A stretch of DNA of 64,000 nucleotides, from assembly GCF_018449655.1 (NCBI RefSeq), contig NZ_JAAVUX010000005.1, positions 186,001 to 250,000 on the forward strand. Reading direction: 5' to 3'. Of the stretch, positions 42,056 to 50,531 are shown one piece after another. The position numbers and the translations under genes were made by a program. The DNA is from Pseudomonas sp. dw_358. Its GTDB lineage: Bacteria > Pseudomonadota > Gammaproteobacteria > Pseudomonadales > Pseudomonadaceae. The notes beneath the pieces were generated by a model. It was not told the DNA's origin. It saw only the letters and a list, made by a program, of their open reading frames with translations, and made no database searches. Each line of letters starts with the position of its first letter. Within the stretch, counting starts at the first letter, position 1.

Positions 42056-43546
42056 ATGGTCGATGGATTGCTGCAAAGCCTCGGTGTCCCGGCTAGCGCC
42101 TACACCCAAGGTACCCATCCCGTTCACACCCCCATCGATGGCAGCCAGATTGCCAAGGTAGCCCTGGAGAGCAAGGCTCAGGTCACCGCCAAGATCGATA
42201 CCGCCGCCAAGGCCTTCCACAGCTGGCGCGATGTACCGGCCCCGCGTCGCGGCGAGCTGGTGCGCCTGTTCGGCGAAGTGCTGCGTGCGCACAAGGCGCA
42301 GCTAGGCGAACTGGTCTCGGTGGAAGCCGGCAAGATCACCCAGGAAGGCCTCGGCGAAGTGCAGGAAATGATCGACATCTGCGACTTCGCGGTGGGTCTT
42401 TCCCGTCAGCTGTACGGCTTGACCATCGCCTCCGAACGCCCGGGCCACCACATGCGCGAAACCTGGCAGCCCTTGGGCGTGGTCGGGGTGATCAGTGCCT
42501 TCAACTTCCCGGTGGCGGTCTGGTCATGGAACACCGCGCTGGCGCTGGTCTGTGGCAACGCGGTGGTATGGAAACCGTCGGAAAAGACCCCGCTCACGGC
42601 CTTGGCCTGCCAGGCCCTGTTCGAAAAAGCGCTGAAAGCCTTCGGCCAGGCGCCGGAGGGCCTATGCCAACTGGTGATCGGTGATCGTGAAGCCGGCGAG
42701 GCGCTGGTGGACGACAGCCGTGTGGCACTGGTCAGCGCCACCGGCAGCACCCGCATGGGCCGCGAAGTCGGCCCGCGTGTGGCCGCCCGTTTTGGCCGGA
42801 CCATTCTCGAACTGGGGGGCAACAACGCCATGATCCTGGCCCCCAGCGCCGACCTGAACCTGGCCATCCGCGGCATTCTGTTCAGCGCCGTCGGCACCGC
42901 GGGTCAGCGCTGCACCACCCTGCGCCGGGTCATCGTCCACAGCTCGGTCAAGGAAGAAGTACTGACACGCCTCAAGACCGCCTACAGCAAGGTACGCATC
43001 GGCGACCCACGCAAGGACAACCTGGTCGGCCCGTTGATCGACAAGGCTTCCTTCGACGCCATGCAAGGCGCCCTGGCCAAGGCCCGTGACGAGGGCGGCA
43101 GCGTCTTTGGCGGCGAGCGCCAACTGCAGGATCAGTACCCCGACGCCTATTACGTGGCCCCGGCCATCGTCGAAATGCCCGGCCAGACAGAAGTCGTGCG
43201 CCACGAAACCTTCGCGCCGATCCTCTACGTGCTGAGCTACGACGAGTTCGAAGACGCGCTGCGCCTGAACAATGAAGTGCCACAGGGTCTGTCCTCGTGC
43301 ATCTTCACCACCGACCTGCGCGAAGCCGAACGTTTCCAGAGTGCCTCGGGTAGCGACTGCGGCATCGCCAACGTCAACATCGGCACCAGCGGCGCGGAAA
43401 TCGGCGGCGCGTTCGGTGGCGAGAAAGAAACCGGTGGCGGTCGCGAGTCGGGCTCCGATGCCTGGAAAGCCTACATGCGCCGCCAGACCAACACCGTCAA
43501 CTACTCCCGTGAGTTGCCGTTGGCACAGGGCATCGTGTTCGACTGA
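42056..43546 (+). CDS. amaB: L-aminoadipate-semialdehyde dehydrogenase AmaB
   Basis: AmaB oxidises L-2-aminoadipate 6-semialdehyde to 2-aminoadipate in lysine/pipecolate breakdown. The 496-residue ALDH7-type protein has SAFNFPVAVWSWN, general base Glu in LELGGNNA and catalytic Cys in AGQRCTT. The start MVDGLLQSLG has GGAGA 8 bp upstream and gives the known length. amaA follows after 79 bp, separated by a REP. Confidence 0.92.
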   Translation: MVDGLLQSLGVPASAYTQGTHPVHTPIDGSQIAKVALESKAQVTAKIDTAAKAFHSWRDVPAPRRGELVRLFGEVLRAHKAQLGELVSVEAGKITQEGLGEVQEMIDICDFAVGLSRQLYGLTIASERPGHHMRETWQPLGVVGVISAFNFPVAVWSWNTALALVCGNAVVWKPSEKTPLTALACQALFEKALKAFGQAPEGLCQLVIGDREAGEALVDDSRVALVSATGSTRMGREVGPRVAARFGRTILELGGNNAMILAPSADLNLAIRGILFSAVGTAGQRCTTLRRVIVHSSVKEEVLTRLKTAYSKVRIGDPRKDNLVGPLIDKASFDAMQGALAKARDEGGSVFGGERQLQDQYPDAYYVAPAIVEMPGQTEVVRHETFAPILYVLSYDEFEDALRLNNEVPQGLSSCIFTTDLREAERFQSASGSDCGIANVNIGTSGAEIGGAFGGEKETGGGRESGSDAWKAYMRRQTNTVNYSRELPLAQGIVFD

Positions 43547-43555
43547 ACCCGTCCC

Positions 43556-43584
43556 CTGTGGGAGCGTGCGCAGCCCGCGATGGG
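43556..43584 (+). repeat. Degenerate REP between amaB and amaA
   Basis: CTGTGGGAGC, then GCAGCCCGCGATGGG, is a diverged Pseudomonas REP sitting inside the amaB-amaA gap. Such elements can stabilise or attenuate the transcript. Confidence 0.7.
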
Positions 43585-43625
43585 TAGCGCACGCCGAGCA
43601 GTATCACCCCGATCGAGGATGTGCA

Positions 43626-44912
43626 ATGGCCCAATTGCGTCAAGAGTGCCTGTGGGAACACCTGTCACCGCAGCCGGCCGAGGCCGGTGCCCTGGCCAGC
43701 GCGATCAAGGCCGATGTATGCGTCATCGGTGGCGGAATCACCGGGCTGTGCGCGGCGATTCATCTGCTGGAGCAGGGCAAGAGTGTGGTCTTGCTCGAAG
43801 CCCATCGCATCGGCCATGGCGGCTCCGGGCGCAACGTCGGCCTGGTGAATGCTGGCACCTGGATTCGTCCCGACGATGTCGAAGCCACCCTGGGCACGGC
43901 GGTGGGCAGCCGCCTGAACGCCGTGCTGGGCGGCGCTCCGGCTGAAGTCTTTGCCATGATCGAACGCCACGGCATTCACTGCCAGGCTCGCAACGACGGC
44001 ACCTTGCACATGGCCCACAACGCTGCGGGCGGGGCCGACTTGCAGGCCCGGTTCGAGCAGTGGAAGCGCCGTGGCGCGGATGTCGAGTTGCTGCACGACG
44101 CGCGCTGTGAAGAGTATTGCGGCACCTCGCAGATTTCCTCGGCCTTGCTCGACCGGCGCGCCGGCACCCTTGATCCCATGGCCTATAGCTTGGGCCTGGC
44201 CGCCGCAGTCAAGCGCCTGGGTGGGCAGATCTTCCAGCACTCGGCGGTGCAGCGCCTGGAACGTTCGGGCGATGGCTGGCAGGTACACAGTGCCAACGGC
44301 GCGGTACAGGCCGAGAAGGTGGTTATTTCCACCGGTGCCTACACCGAAGGCGAATGGACCGATCTGCAGCGTCATTTTTTCCGCGGTTACTACCTGCAAG
44401 TGGCATCGGTGCCGTTACAGGGCGCGGCTGCGGACAGCGTACTGCCCCATGGCCAAGGTTCGTGGGACACGCGCACGGTGCTCAGCAGCATTCGCCGCGA
44501 CGCGGATGGGCGGCTGTTGCTGGGCAGCATGGGCCGCTTTGACAACAAGCCGGACTGGTTCATCCGCAGCTGGGCCGACCGTATCCAGAGCCACTACTTC
44601 CCGCAGTTGGGCAAGGTGCAGTGGCAAATGCACTGGACCGGTTGCATCGATTTCACCCCGGATCACCTGATGCGTCTGTTCGAGCCCGCCCCCGGCCTGG
44701 TCTCTGTCGCCGGTTACAACGGCCGTGGCAATACCACCGGCACTGTGGTCGGGCGGGCACTGGCCGAGTACCTGATCAAGGACGACCCTGCTTGCCTGCC
44801 ATTGCCGTTCTCGCCGATGAAAGCGGTGGCGGCGGCCGGCCTGCGCAGCGGCCTGTTCGAGACCGGCTTTGCCCTGTACCACGCCGGGCAGTGCCTGCGC
44901 GTCGTGCTCTGA
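43626..44912 (+). CDS. amaA: L-pipecolate oxidase AmaA
   Basis: AmaA oxidises L-pipecolate to piperideine-6-carboxylate, which opens to the AmaB substrate. The 428-residue flavoprotein has the FAD motif VCVIGGGITGLCAA, a GGSGRNVGLVN loop and a DAO-family C-terminus (YNGRGNTTG). GAGGATG precedes the ATG at 43626; longer frames from 43272 run inside amaB. Its stop directly abuts the stop of the convergent channel gene. Confidence 0.91.
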   Translation: MAQLRQECLWEHLSPQPAEAGALASAIKADVCVIGGGITGLCAAIHLLEQGKSVVLLEAHRIGHGGSGRNVGLVNAGTWIRPDDVEATLGTAVGSRLNAVLGGAPAEVFAMIERHGIHCQARNDGTLHMAHNAAGGADLQARFEQWKRRGADVELLHDARCEEYCGTSQISSALLDRRAGTLDPMAYSLGLAAAVKRLGGQIFQHSAVQRLERSGDGWQVHSANGAVQAEKVVISTGAYTEGEWTDLQRHFFRGYYLQVASVPLQGAAADSVLPHGQGSWDTRTVLSSIRRDADGRLLLGSMGRFDNKPDWFIRSWADRIQSHYFPQLGKVQWQMHWTGCIDFTPDHLMRLFEPAPGLVSVAGYNGRGNTTGTVVGRALAEYLIKDDPACLPLPFSPMKAVAAAGLRSGLFETGFALYHAGQCLRVVL

Positions 44913-46343
44913 TCAGCGCTTGTGCAACCAGTGCAGGAATCCGGCTTTCTTCACGGCTGCCGGCTTCTGCATCAGCAAGGACTGGCTGGCGCGTTGGCGG
45001 TAATGCTGCAACTTGGTCAGCGCGACCTTGAGGTCATTGCGCTGGCTGAGGTAGGTGCGCAGCGTGTCCTTGTCGATCTGGAACATCAGGCAGCTCGACA
45101 GACTGCGAAACTCCGCCTCCGAGCGCCCCTCGGAGAGGATGCCTTCCTCGCCCATGATCTCGCCGGGACCCATGCGCCCGACCTCGAACATACTCTCGCC
45201 CTTGCGCACCGACACCGAAATTACCCCGGCGCTGATCACCAGCAGGAACGCCGAGGCGCCATCCAGCGGCAGGATCACCTGGTCCGGCGCGTACTCCACG
45301 GGGGTCATGTTCTGGGCCAGGTTGTCCTTGTCCTCCTCGCTCAGCGAACGGAAGATCCGCACCTCTTCCAGCAAGGTACGCTGGCGGGTCCACGGCCGGT
45401 TGGCGGCCTCGCTGGACCACACCACCCCCGACGATTCCAGATGGCGGTGGGCAAGGTCGAACAGCAGATTGCGCACCTCGGCTTTCTGGTCCATCGACAG
45501 GATGAACCCACTGGCCTCGTATTCGACGTATTCCAGGGTCGAGGTTTTCACGGCAATCCGCGGCTTGGGCGTGGCCAGCAAGGCTCGGGTGCCCTGCAGG
45601 GCCTTTTCCAGCGCATCGAGGACTCGCCGCGGACGCACGGATGAAGGCACCGCGATGGTGATCGAGACCCCATGCACGTTGTTCGGCCGACTGAAGTTGA
45701 GAACCTTGCCCTTGGCCGCCACCGAGTTGGGGATCACCGCCATGCTGCCCTGGGCGGTCATCAGGTGGGTTGCCCGCCAGTCGATGTCCACCACCTTGCC
45801 TTCGATGCCGTCGATGGAAATCCAGTCATCCAGCTGATACGGCTTGGTGGTGTTGAGGACGATTCCGGAAAACACATCGCTCAGGGTGCTTTGCAGCGCC
45901 AGGCCCACGATGATCGCCACCGCCCCCGAGGTCGCCAGCAAGCCTTTGACCGGCAGCTGCAATACGTAGGCGGCCGCCGCGACAATGGCGATCAGGAAGA
46001 TCGCCGCGCCCATTACGTCCTGCAACAGCCGCCCGGTGTGGCCGGTGCGCGGCATCAACACGAAGCTGATGATCACCGACAGCGTACGCGAGGCGAACAG
46101 CCACCAGGCGATAGCAATCAGCGTGCCCATCAGGTTCAGGGTGGTGTCGTCCGGCCAGGGCGCGGGCTGCAGCGGGCTGATGCCGGCGTTGATGATCACC
46201 CAGCTGAACAGCACGAAGGCCAACACCCGCGCGCCGATGCGCAGCTTGACGCGGGTCGGCTCGAGCAGTTGCCAGCACATCAGGTCGGCCAGCATCAGCA
46301 CGCCGCCGATGATCAACGGATGGTTCGAGATGAGCAGGAACAT
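44913..46343 (-). CDS. Mechanosensitive ion channel with cyclic-nucleotide-binding domain
   Basis: This 476-residue protein has four to five membrane helices in its first half. The MscS pore signature follows (LLATSGAVAIIVGLALQSTL, SDVFSGIVLN), then a cytoplasmic beta domain. A C-terminal cNMP-binding domain lies at about 345-450 (VILPLDGASAFLLVISAGVI, GPGEIMGEEG, and an Arg-containing RSEAEFRS). Bacterial cyclic-nucleotide-gated MscS-like channels have this layout. Start set at MFLLISNHP; the 23 upstream residues are not membrane-like. cAMP would come from cyaA in the same window. Confidence 0.87.
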   Translation of the reverse strand: MFLLISNHPLIIGGVLMLADLMCWQLLEPTRVKLRIGARVLAFVLFSWVIINAGISPLQPAPWPDDTTLNLMGTLIAIAWWLFASRTLSVIISFVLMPRTGHTGRLLQDVMGAAIFLIAIVAAAAYVLQLPVKGLLATSGAVAIIVGLALQSTLSDVFSGIVLNTTKPYQLDDWISIDGIEGKVVDIDWRATHLMTAQGSMAVIPNSVAAKGKVLNFSRPNNVHGVSITIAVPSSVRPRRVLDALEKALQGTRALLATPKPRIAVKTSTLEYVEYEASGFILSMDQKAEVRNLLFDLAHRHLESSGVVWSSEAANRPWTRQRTLLEEVRIFRSLSEEDKDNLAQNMTPVEYAPDQVILPLDGASAFLLVISAGVISVSVRKGESMFEVGRMGPGEIMGEEGILSEGRSEAEFRSLSSCLMFQIDKDTLRTYLSQRNDLKVALTKLQHYRQRASQSLLMQKPAAVKKAGFLHWLHKR

Positions 46344-46497
46344 GGAGGGCCCTGAGGCGGCAAATATCAGGGAGGAGATTCTAGGGAAACCGCGGCGACG
46401 GCAAGTGCTCAATTGCGTGTCGACAGCAGGCGGGTGTCAGATGCCCGTCATTGCGTAAAATGAGCGCGTTGAAATCAATGATTGCACGGAGGTTCTG

Positions 46498-46716
46498 ATG
46501 GCGAGTATCACTATTCGAAACCTTGATGACGCGTTGAAGGCCCGTCTAAGAGTCGAGGCAGCCAACAACAATTGCTCCATGGAAGAGCAAGCGAGAGTCA
46601 TACTGCGTGCCGCGCTCAACGGCGTTGGCGCCCGTACGGGGCTAGGCACCTCTATCCGCGAGCGCTTTTCCCGCCATCATGTCGAGTTGGAATTGCCGCC
46701 ACGTACTGAAAAATAG
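46498..46716 (+). CDS. FitA/StbC-like antitoxin
   Basis: This 72-residue protein has an N-terminal ribbon-helix-helix (ASITIRNLDDALKARLRVEA) and EEQARVILRAAL, the pattern of FitA/StbC plasmid-stability antitoxins. The C-terminal tail would wrap the toxin. GGAGG lies 5 bp before the ATG. The partner toxin is only a remnant just downstream, so it may be orphaned. Confidence 0.85.
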   Translation: MASITIRNLDDALKARLRVEAANNNCSMEEQARVILRAALNGVGARTGLGTSIRERFSRHHVELELPPRTEK

Positions 46717-46717
46717 C

Positions 46718-46834
46718 TTTGCGGACGCCCAGATAGCCGCCATGTGTATCGCCCATCGCCTGCCGTTGGCCACGCGCAATATCAAAGATTTCGAACTGGA
46801 TCTGGTGCTGATCAACCCGTGGGGAGCTGAGTAA
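46718..46834 (+). pseudogene. Remnant of a FitB/VapC PIN-domain toxin
   Basis: Directly after the antitoxin stop, an open frame without a start codon encodes FADAQIAAMCIAHRLPLATR, then NIKDFELDLVLINPWGAE and a stop. This is the C-terminal third of a PIN toxin, with the catalytic Asp of the FADAQIAA segment and the ATRN-DF motif; about 100 N-terminal residues are missing. A deletion has removed the front of the toxin gene. Confidence 0.8.
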
Positions 46835-46837
46835 GGC

Positions 46838-48331
46838 TCACGGGTTCGCCGGTCGATATTGCAATGCCTCCGCCAAGTGCCCTCGCCCAATGTGCTCGAC
46901 CTGTTCCAGATCCGCGAGTGTCCTTGCGACTTTCAGTAACCGATGGGCGGCCCGCAGTGAAAGTGTCAGGCGCTCGCACGCGGTCTCCAGCCACTGCTCG
47001 TCCTCGCTCGACAGCTTGCAATGCCGGCGCAGCCCCGGCAGGTCAAGGAACGCGTTGGCGCAGCCGTGCCGTTGCTGTTGCAGTTCCCGGGCCGCGGCCA
47101 CCCGTGCGGCGGCGGTCTGGGTGTCGTCGCCAATTTGCGCCACTGGGTTGAGGGCGGTGGTTTCGCGGGCGACAGTCAGGTGCAGGTCGATGCGGTCCAG
47201 CAGCGGCCCGGACAACTTGTTGCGGTAGCGCTGTACCTGTTCGGTACTGCATCGGCAGCGGCCGCTGGGTTCGCCCAGATAGCCGCAGGGGCAGGGATTC
47301 ATGGCTGCCACCAACTGGAAGCGTGCGGGGAAGCGAATCTTGTCGCGAGCGCGGGCGATGACGATTTCGCCACTTTCCAGAGGCTCGCGCAGCACCTCCA
47401 GCACCTTGCGGTCGAATTCGGGCAGCTCGTCCAGAAAAAGCACCCCATGGTGGGCCAAGGTGATCTCGCCTGGTTGCGGCCGGCTTCCACCGCCCACCAG
47501 TGCCGCGCCTGAAGCCGAATGGTGAGGATGACGAAATGGCCGCTGCGGCCAGTTTTTCAATGGTATGAAACTGGCCACCGACTGAATGGCCGCCACCTCC
47601 AGTGCTTCGCTTTCGTTGAGCGGCGGCAGCAAGCCGGGCAGGCGGCTGGCCAGCAAGGTCTTGCCGGTGCCTGGCGGCCCACTGAACAACAGATTGTGCG
47701 CCCCGGCCGCCGCCACCAGCAGGGCGCGCTTGGCAGCCATCTGCCCCTGCACCTCGCTAAGGTCCGGGTAGGGTTTGCTCACCAGCAGCAAGCCATCCGC
47801 CTTGTACGGACTCATCGGCGTATGGGCGGTGAAGTGGGCGACCAACTCCAGCAAGTGATCCGCCGCAAACACTGTCAGCCCGAAAGCCAGTGACGCTTCC
47901 TCGGCATTCTCCCGTGGCACCACCAGCGCCCGCCCGGCCTCCCGTGCGGCCAGCGCGGCGGGCAGCACGCCCTGCACCGGCCGCACCGCCCCGGACAGCG
48001 CCAACTCCCCCAGGCATTCGACCTCCAGCAATGACGCCGCTGGAAGCTGACCACTGCCCGCCAGAATGCCCAAGGCGATGGCCAGATCGAAACGTCCGCC
48101 GTCCTTGGGCAGGTCAGCGGGGGCCAGGCTGAGGGTGATCCGCCGGGCCGGAAATTCCAACCCTGAATTGAGGATGGCGCTGCGCACGCGGTCCTTGCTT
48201 TCTTTTACCGACGCTTCCGGCAACCCGACCATGGTCAAGGCCGGCAAGCCATTGGCCAGATGCGCCTCCACCGTGACGGCCGGCGCACCGACGCCGACCT
48301 GGGCACGGCTGTGAACGATGGCGAGGGACAT
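46838..48331 (-). CDS. comM: YifB/ComM Mg-chelatase-like ATPase
   Basis: This 497-residue AAA+ protein has an N-terminal Lon-substrate-like region (TVEAHLANGLPALTMVGLPE), Walker A GPPGTGKTLLAS and Walker B VLFLDELPEF. C-terminal AMNPCPCGYLG Cys residues are also present. ComM promotes branch migration of DNA taken up by transformation. Its stop lies 3 bp from the toxin remnant end. The start MSLAIVHSRAQ gives the family length; 38 upstream residues were removed. Confidence 0.92.
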   Translation of the reverse strand: MSLAIVHSRAQVGVGAPAVTVEAHLANGLPALTMVGLPEASVKESKDRVRSAILNSGLEFPARRITLSLAPADLPKDGGRFDLAIALGILAGSGQLPAASLLEVECLGELALSGAVRPVQGVLPAALAAREAGRALVVPRENAEEASLAFGLTVFAADHLLELVAHFTAHTPMSPYKADGLLLVSKPYPDLSEVQGQMAAKRALLVAAAGAHNLLFSGPPGTGKTLLASRLPGLLPPLNESEALEVAAIQSVASFIPLKNWPQRPFRHPHHSASGAALVGGGSRPQPGEITLAHHGVLFLDELPEFDRKVLEVLREPLESGEIVIARARDKIRFPARFQLVAAMNPCPCGYLGEPSGRCRCSTEQVQRYRNKLSGPLLDRIDLHLTVARETTALNPVAQIGDDTQTAAARVAAARELQQQRHGCANAFLDLPGLRRHCKLSSEDEQWLETACERLTLSLRAAHRLLKVARTLADLEQVEHIGRGHLAEALQYRPANP

Positions 48332-48468
48332 GGGCACTCCTTGGCAATAGGCATCGCTTCCTGCGACAGAGCCAAGGGTAGTGGAGGGGGGCGGATGTGC
48401 CGGAGGAGTGTGATTCGGGATGTGTACTTGCGATTGTTCATTCAAGAAGCGATCGGGTCATGGGGGCG

Positions 48469-49392
48469 TTACAACGAAACCGGCACCTGCCGATCCCCCA
48501 TGAACGCCTCCAACCGCGACCGCAACCAGCGCTCAGCCGGGTCGGTGTCCATGATGCTCAGCCACACCATCGACAAATCCAGCGGCGGGGTATCGAACGG
48601 CAGCGGCTCGTCGAACAGCAATCCCGAAGCGGCCATGGCCGACGCCGCATAGTCCGGCAAGCCGGCCAGCATGTCGGTGCCGGCCAGCAGCGCCGGCAGC
48701 GAGCTGAACTGAGGCACCGAGAGCACGACCTGGCGTTTGCGGCCGATTTCCTGCAGCCACTCATCGGCGATGCCTGCGGTGTTGGCGGTGGGCGAGACCA
48801 GCACATGGGGCCGCGAACAGTATTCGTCGAGGGTCAGCGGGGTGTCGGACTTGTCGGCGCGCAGCACGCGGGCGTGCATGCGGCGCAGCAGTTTGCGTTT
48901 GGCGTTGGCGGGCAGGCCGCGGGTCTGACTGATGCCGACGGTGATTTCGCCGGAGGCGAGCAGGTCGGGGATGCGCCAGTAGTCCACGTGCTGCACCACG
49001 AACACCACGCTAGGGGCTTCCTGGCGCAGGGCACGGAGCAGGGGCGGCAGCAGGCCGAACTCGACGTCGTCGGACAGGCCGATGCGGAAGCTCATGGTGC
49101 TGCTGGCAGGGTCGAACTCGTGGGTCAGGCTGAGCGCCACGGACATGGCGTCGAGGGCCGGCGACAGGTGCTTGATCAGCTCTTCGGCCCGCGCGGTGGG
49201 TTCCATGCGGTGGCCGATGCGGATGAACAGCGGGTCGTTGAACATCGCGCGCAGGCGGTTGAGTGCGGAGCTGATGGTGGGTTGGCCGAGGAACAGCTTC
49301 TCGGCGGCGCGCGTGACGTTGCGCTCCTGCATCAGCGTTTCGAACACCACCATCAGGTTGATGTCAGCCTTGCGCAATTCGTTGCGATTCAT
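48469..49392 (-). CDS. LysR-family transcriptional regulator (NodD/SyrM-type)
   Basis: This 307-residue regulator has MNRNELRKADINLMVVFETL and a helix-turn-helix NVTRAAEKLFLGQPTISSAL, which belongs to the NodD/NahR-like LysR subgroup with short N-termini. The effector is unknown. No divergent gene is adjacent (ubiK is upstream on the same strand), so a target is not indicated by position. Confidence 0.86.
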   Translation of the reverse strand: MNRNELRKADINLMVVFETLMQERNVTRAAEKLFLGQPTISSALNRLRAMFNDPLFIRIGHRMEPTARAEELIKHLSPALDAMSVALSLTHEFDPASSTMSFRIGLSDDVEFGLLPPLLRALRQEAPSVVFVVQHVDYWRIPDLLASGEITVGISQTRGLPANAKRKLLRRMHARVLRADKSDTPLTLDEYCSRPHVLVSPTANTAGIADEWLQEIGRKRQVVLSVPQFSSLPALLAGTDMLAGLPDYAASAMAASGLLFDEPLPFDTPPLDLSMVWLSIMDTDPAERWLRSRLEAFMGDRQVPVSL

Positions 49393-49463
49393 GCCCGCCC
49401 AACCCTGTACCGGATTTAATACCGGCGAGTGTAGGGAGGGCTCTGTACTGCCGTCCAGCAGGA

Positions 49464-49724
49464 TTATTCAGCAGTTGGCGCCAGGCGTGCTTCCAGCTCG
49501 GCCACTTTCGCTTCCAGGCTCTCCAGGCGCGCACGGGTGCGGGCAAGGACGATCATCTGGCTGTCGAATTCTTCGCGGCTGATCAGCTCCAGTTTGCTGA
49601 AGCCACTTTGCAGCAGTGCCTTGAACTGATTTTCGAATTCACTGCGCGACGGCGCGGTGTCCGCGTTGAACAAGCGCGAGGCTTGATCGCTGAGGGCGTC
49701 GAGAAAGGCTTTGGGCGCGAGCAT
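49464..49724 (-). CDS. ubiK: UbiK accessory factor (YqiC-like)
   Basis: This 86-residue protein has the BMFP family layout: N-terminal amphipathic helix (MLAPKAFLDALSDQASRLF) and a C-terminal coiled coil (RARLESLEAKVAELEARL). UbiK aids ubiquinone synthesis by binding UbiJ and membranes. It is divergent from glnK, a conserved pseudomonad arrangement. Confidence 0.88.
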   Translation of the reverse strand: MLAPKAFLDALSDQASRLFNADTAPSRSEFENQFKALLQSGFSKLELISREEFDSQMIVLARTRARLESLEAKVAELEARLAPTAE

Positions 49725-49795
49725 GGGAAAAATTCCGGAAAAATGTTGCCTGGAGTGTATCACGCACTGTCTATAGTTCTGAGGTGACGCCGGGC

Positions 49796-49843
49796 GCACG
49801 GTTTTCGCGCATTCGGATGGACCGGGGCGCACCGATATAGTGC
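49796..49843 (+). promoter_or_regulatory. Two candidate NtrC binding sites
   Basis: GCACC-N5-AGTGC (49829-49843) matches the NtrC consensus GCAC-N5-6-GTGC closely. GCACG-N5-CGCGC (49796-49810) is a weaker copy 33 bp upstream, about three helical turns away. Both lie about 80-115 bp before the -24 element. Confidence 0.55.
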
Positions 49844-49919
49844 TCTGCTGTTTTGTACCGGCCGGCGCGATGGCGGCCTGACCCGGCAAAACCGCCTGAA
49901 TGGGCGACTTTCGCTGACA

Positions 49920-49934
49920 TGGCAAGCTTTCTGC
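49920..49934 (+). promoter_or_regulatory. Candidate sigma54 promoter of glnK-amtB
   Basis: TGGCAAGCTTTCTGC has GG and GC exactly 10 bp apart (GG 49921-49922, GC 49933-49934), as required for -24/-12 promoters. Transcription would start near 49946, giving a 205-nt leader before glnK. Confidence 0.6.
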
Positions 49935-49960
49935 TTAGTGCCAATTGACCCATGCACTGA

Positions 49961-50491
<531 letters not shown>

Positions 50492-50531
50492 AAAAAGCCG
50501 AACCAAACCCAACGCCCCAGGAGTAAACAAT

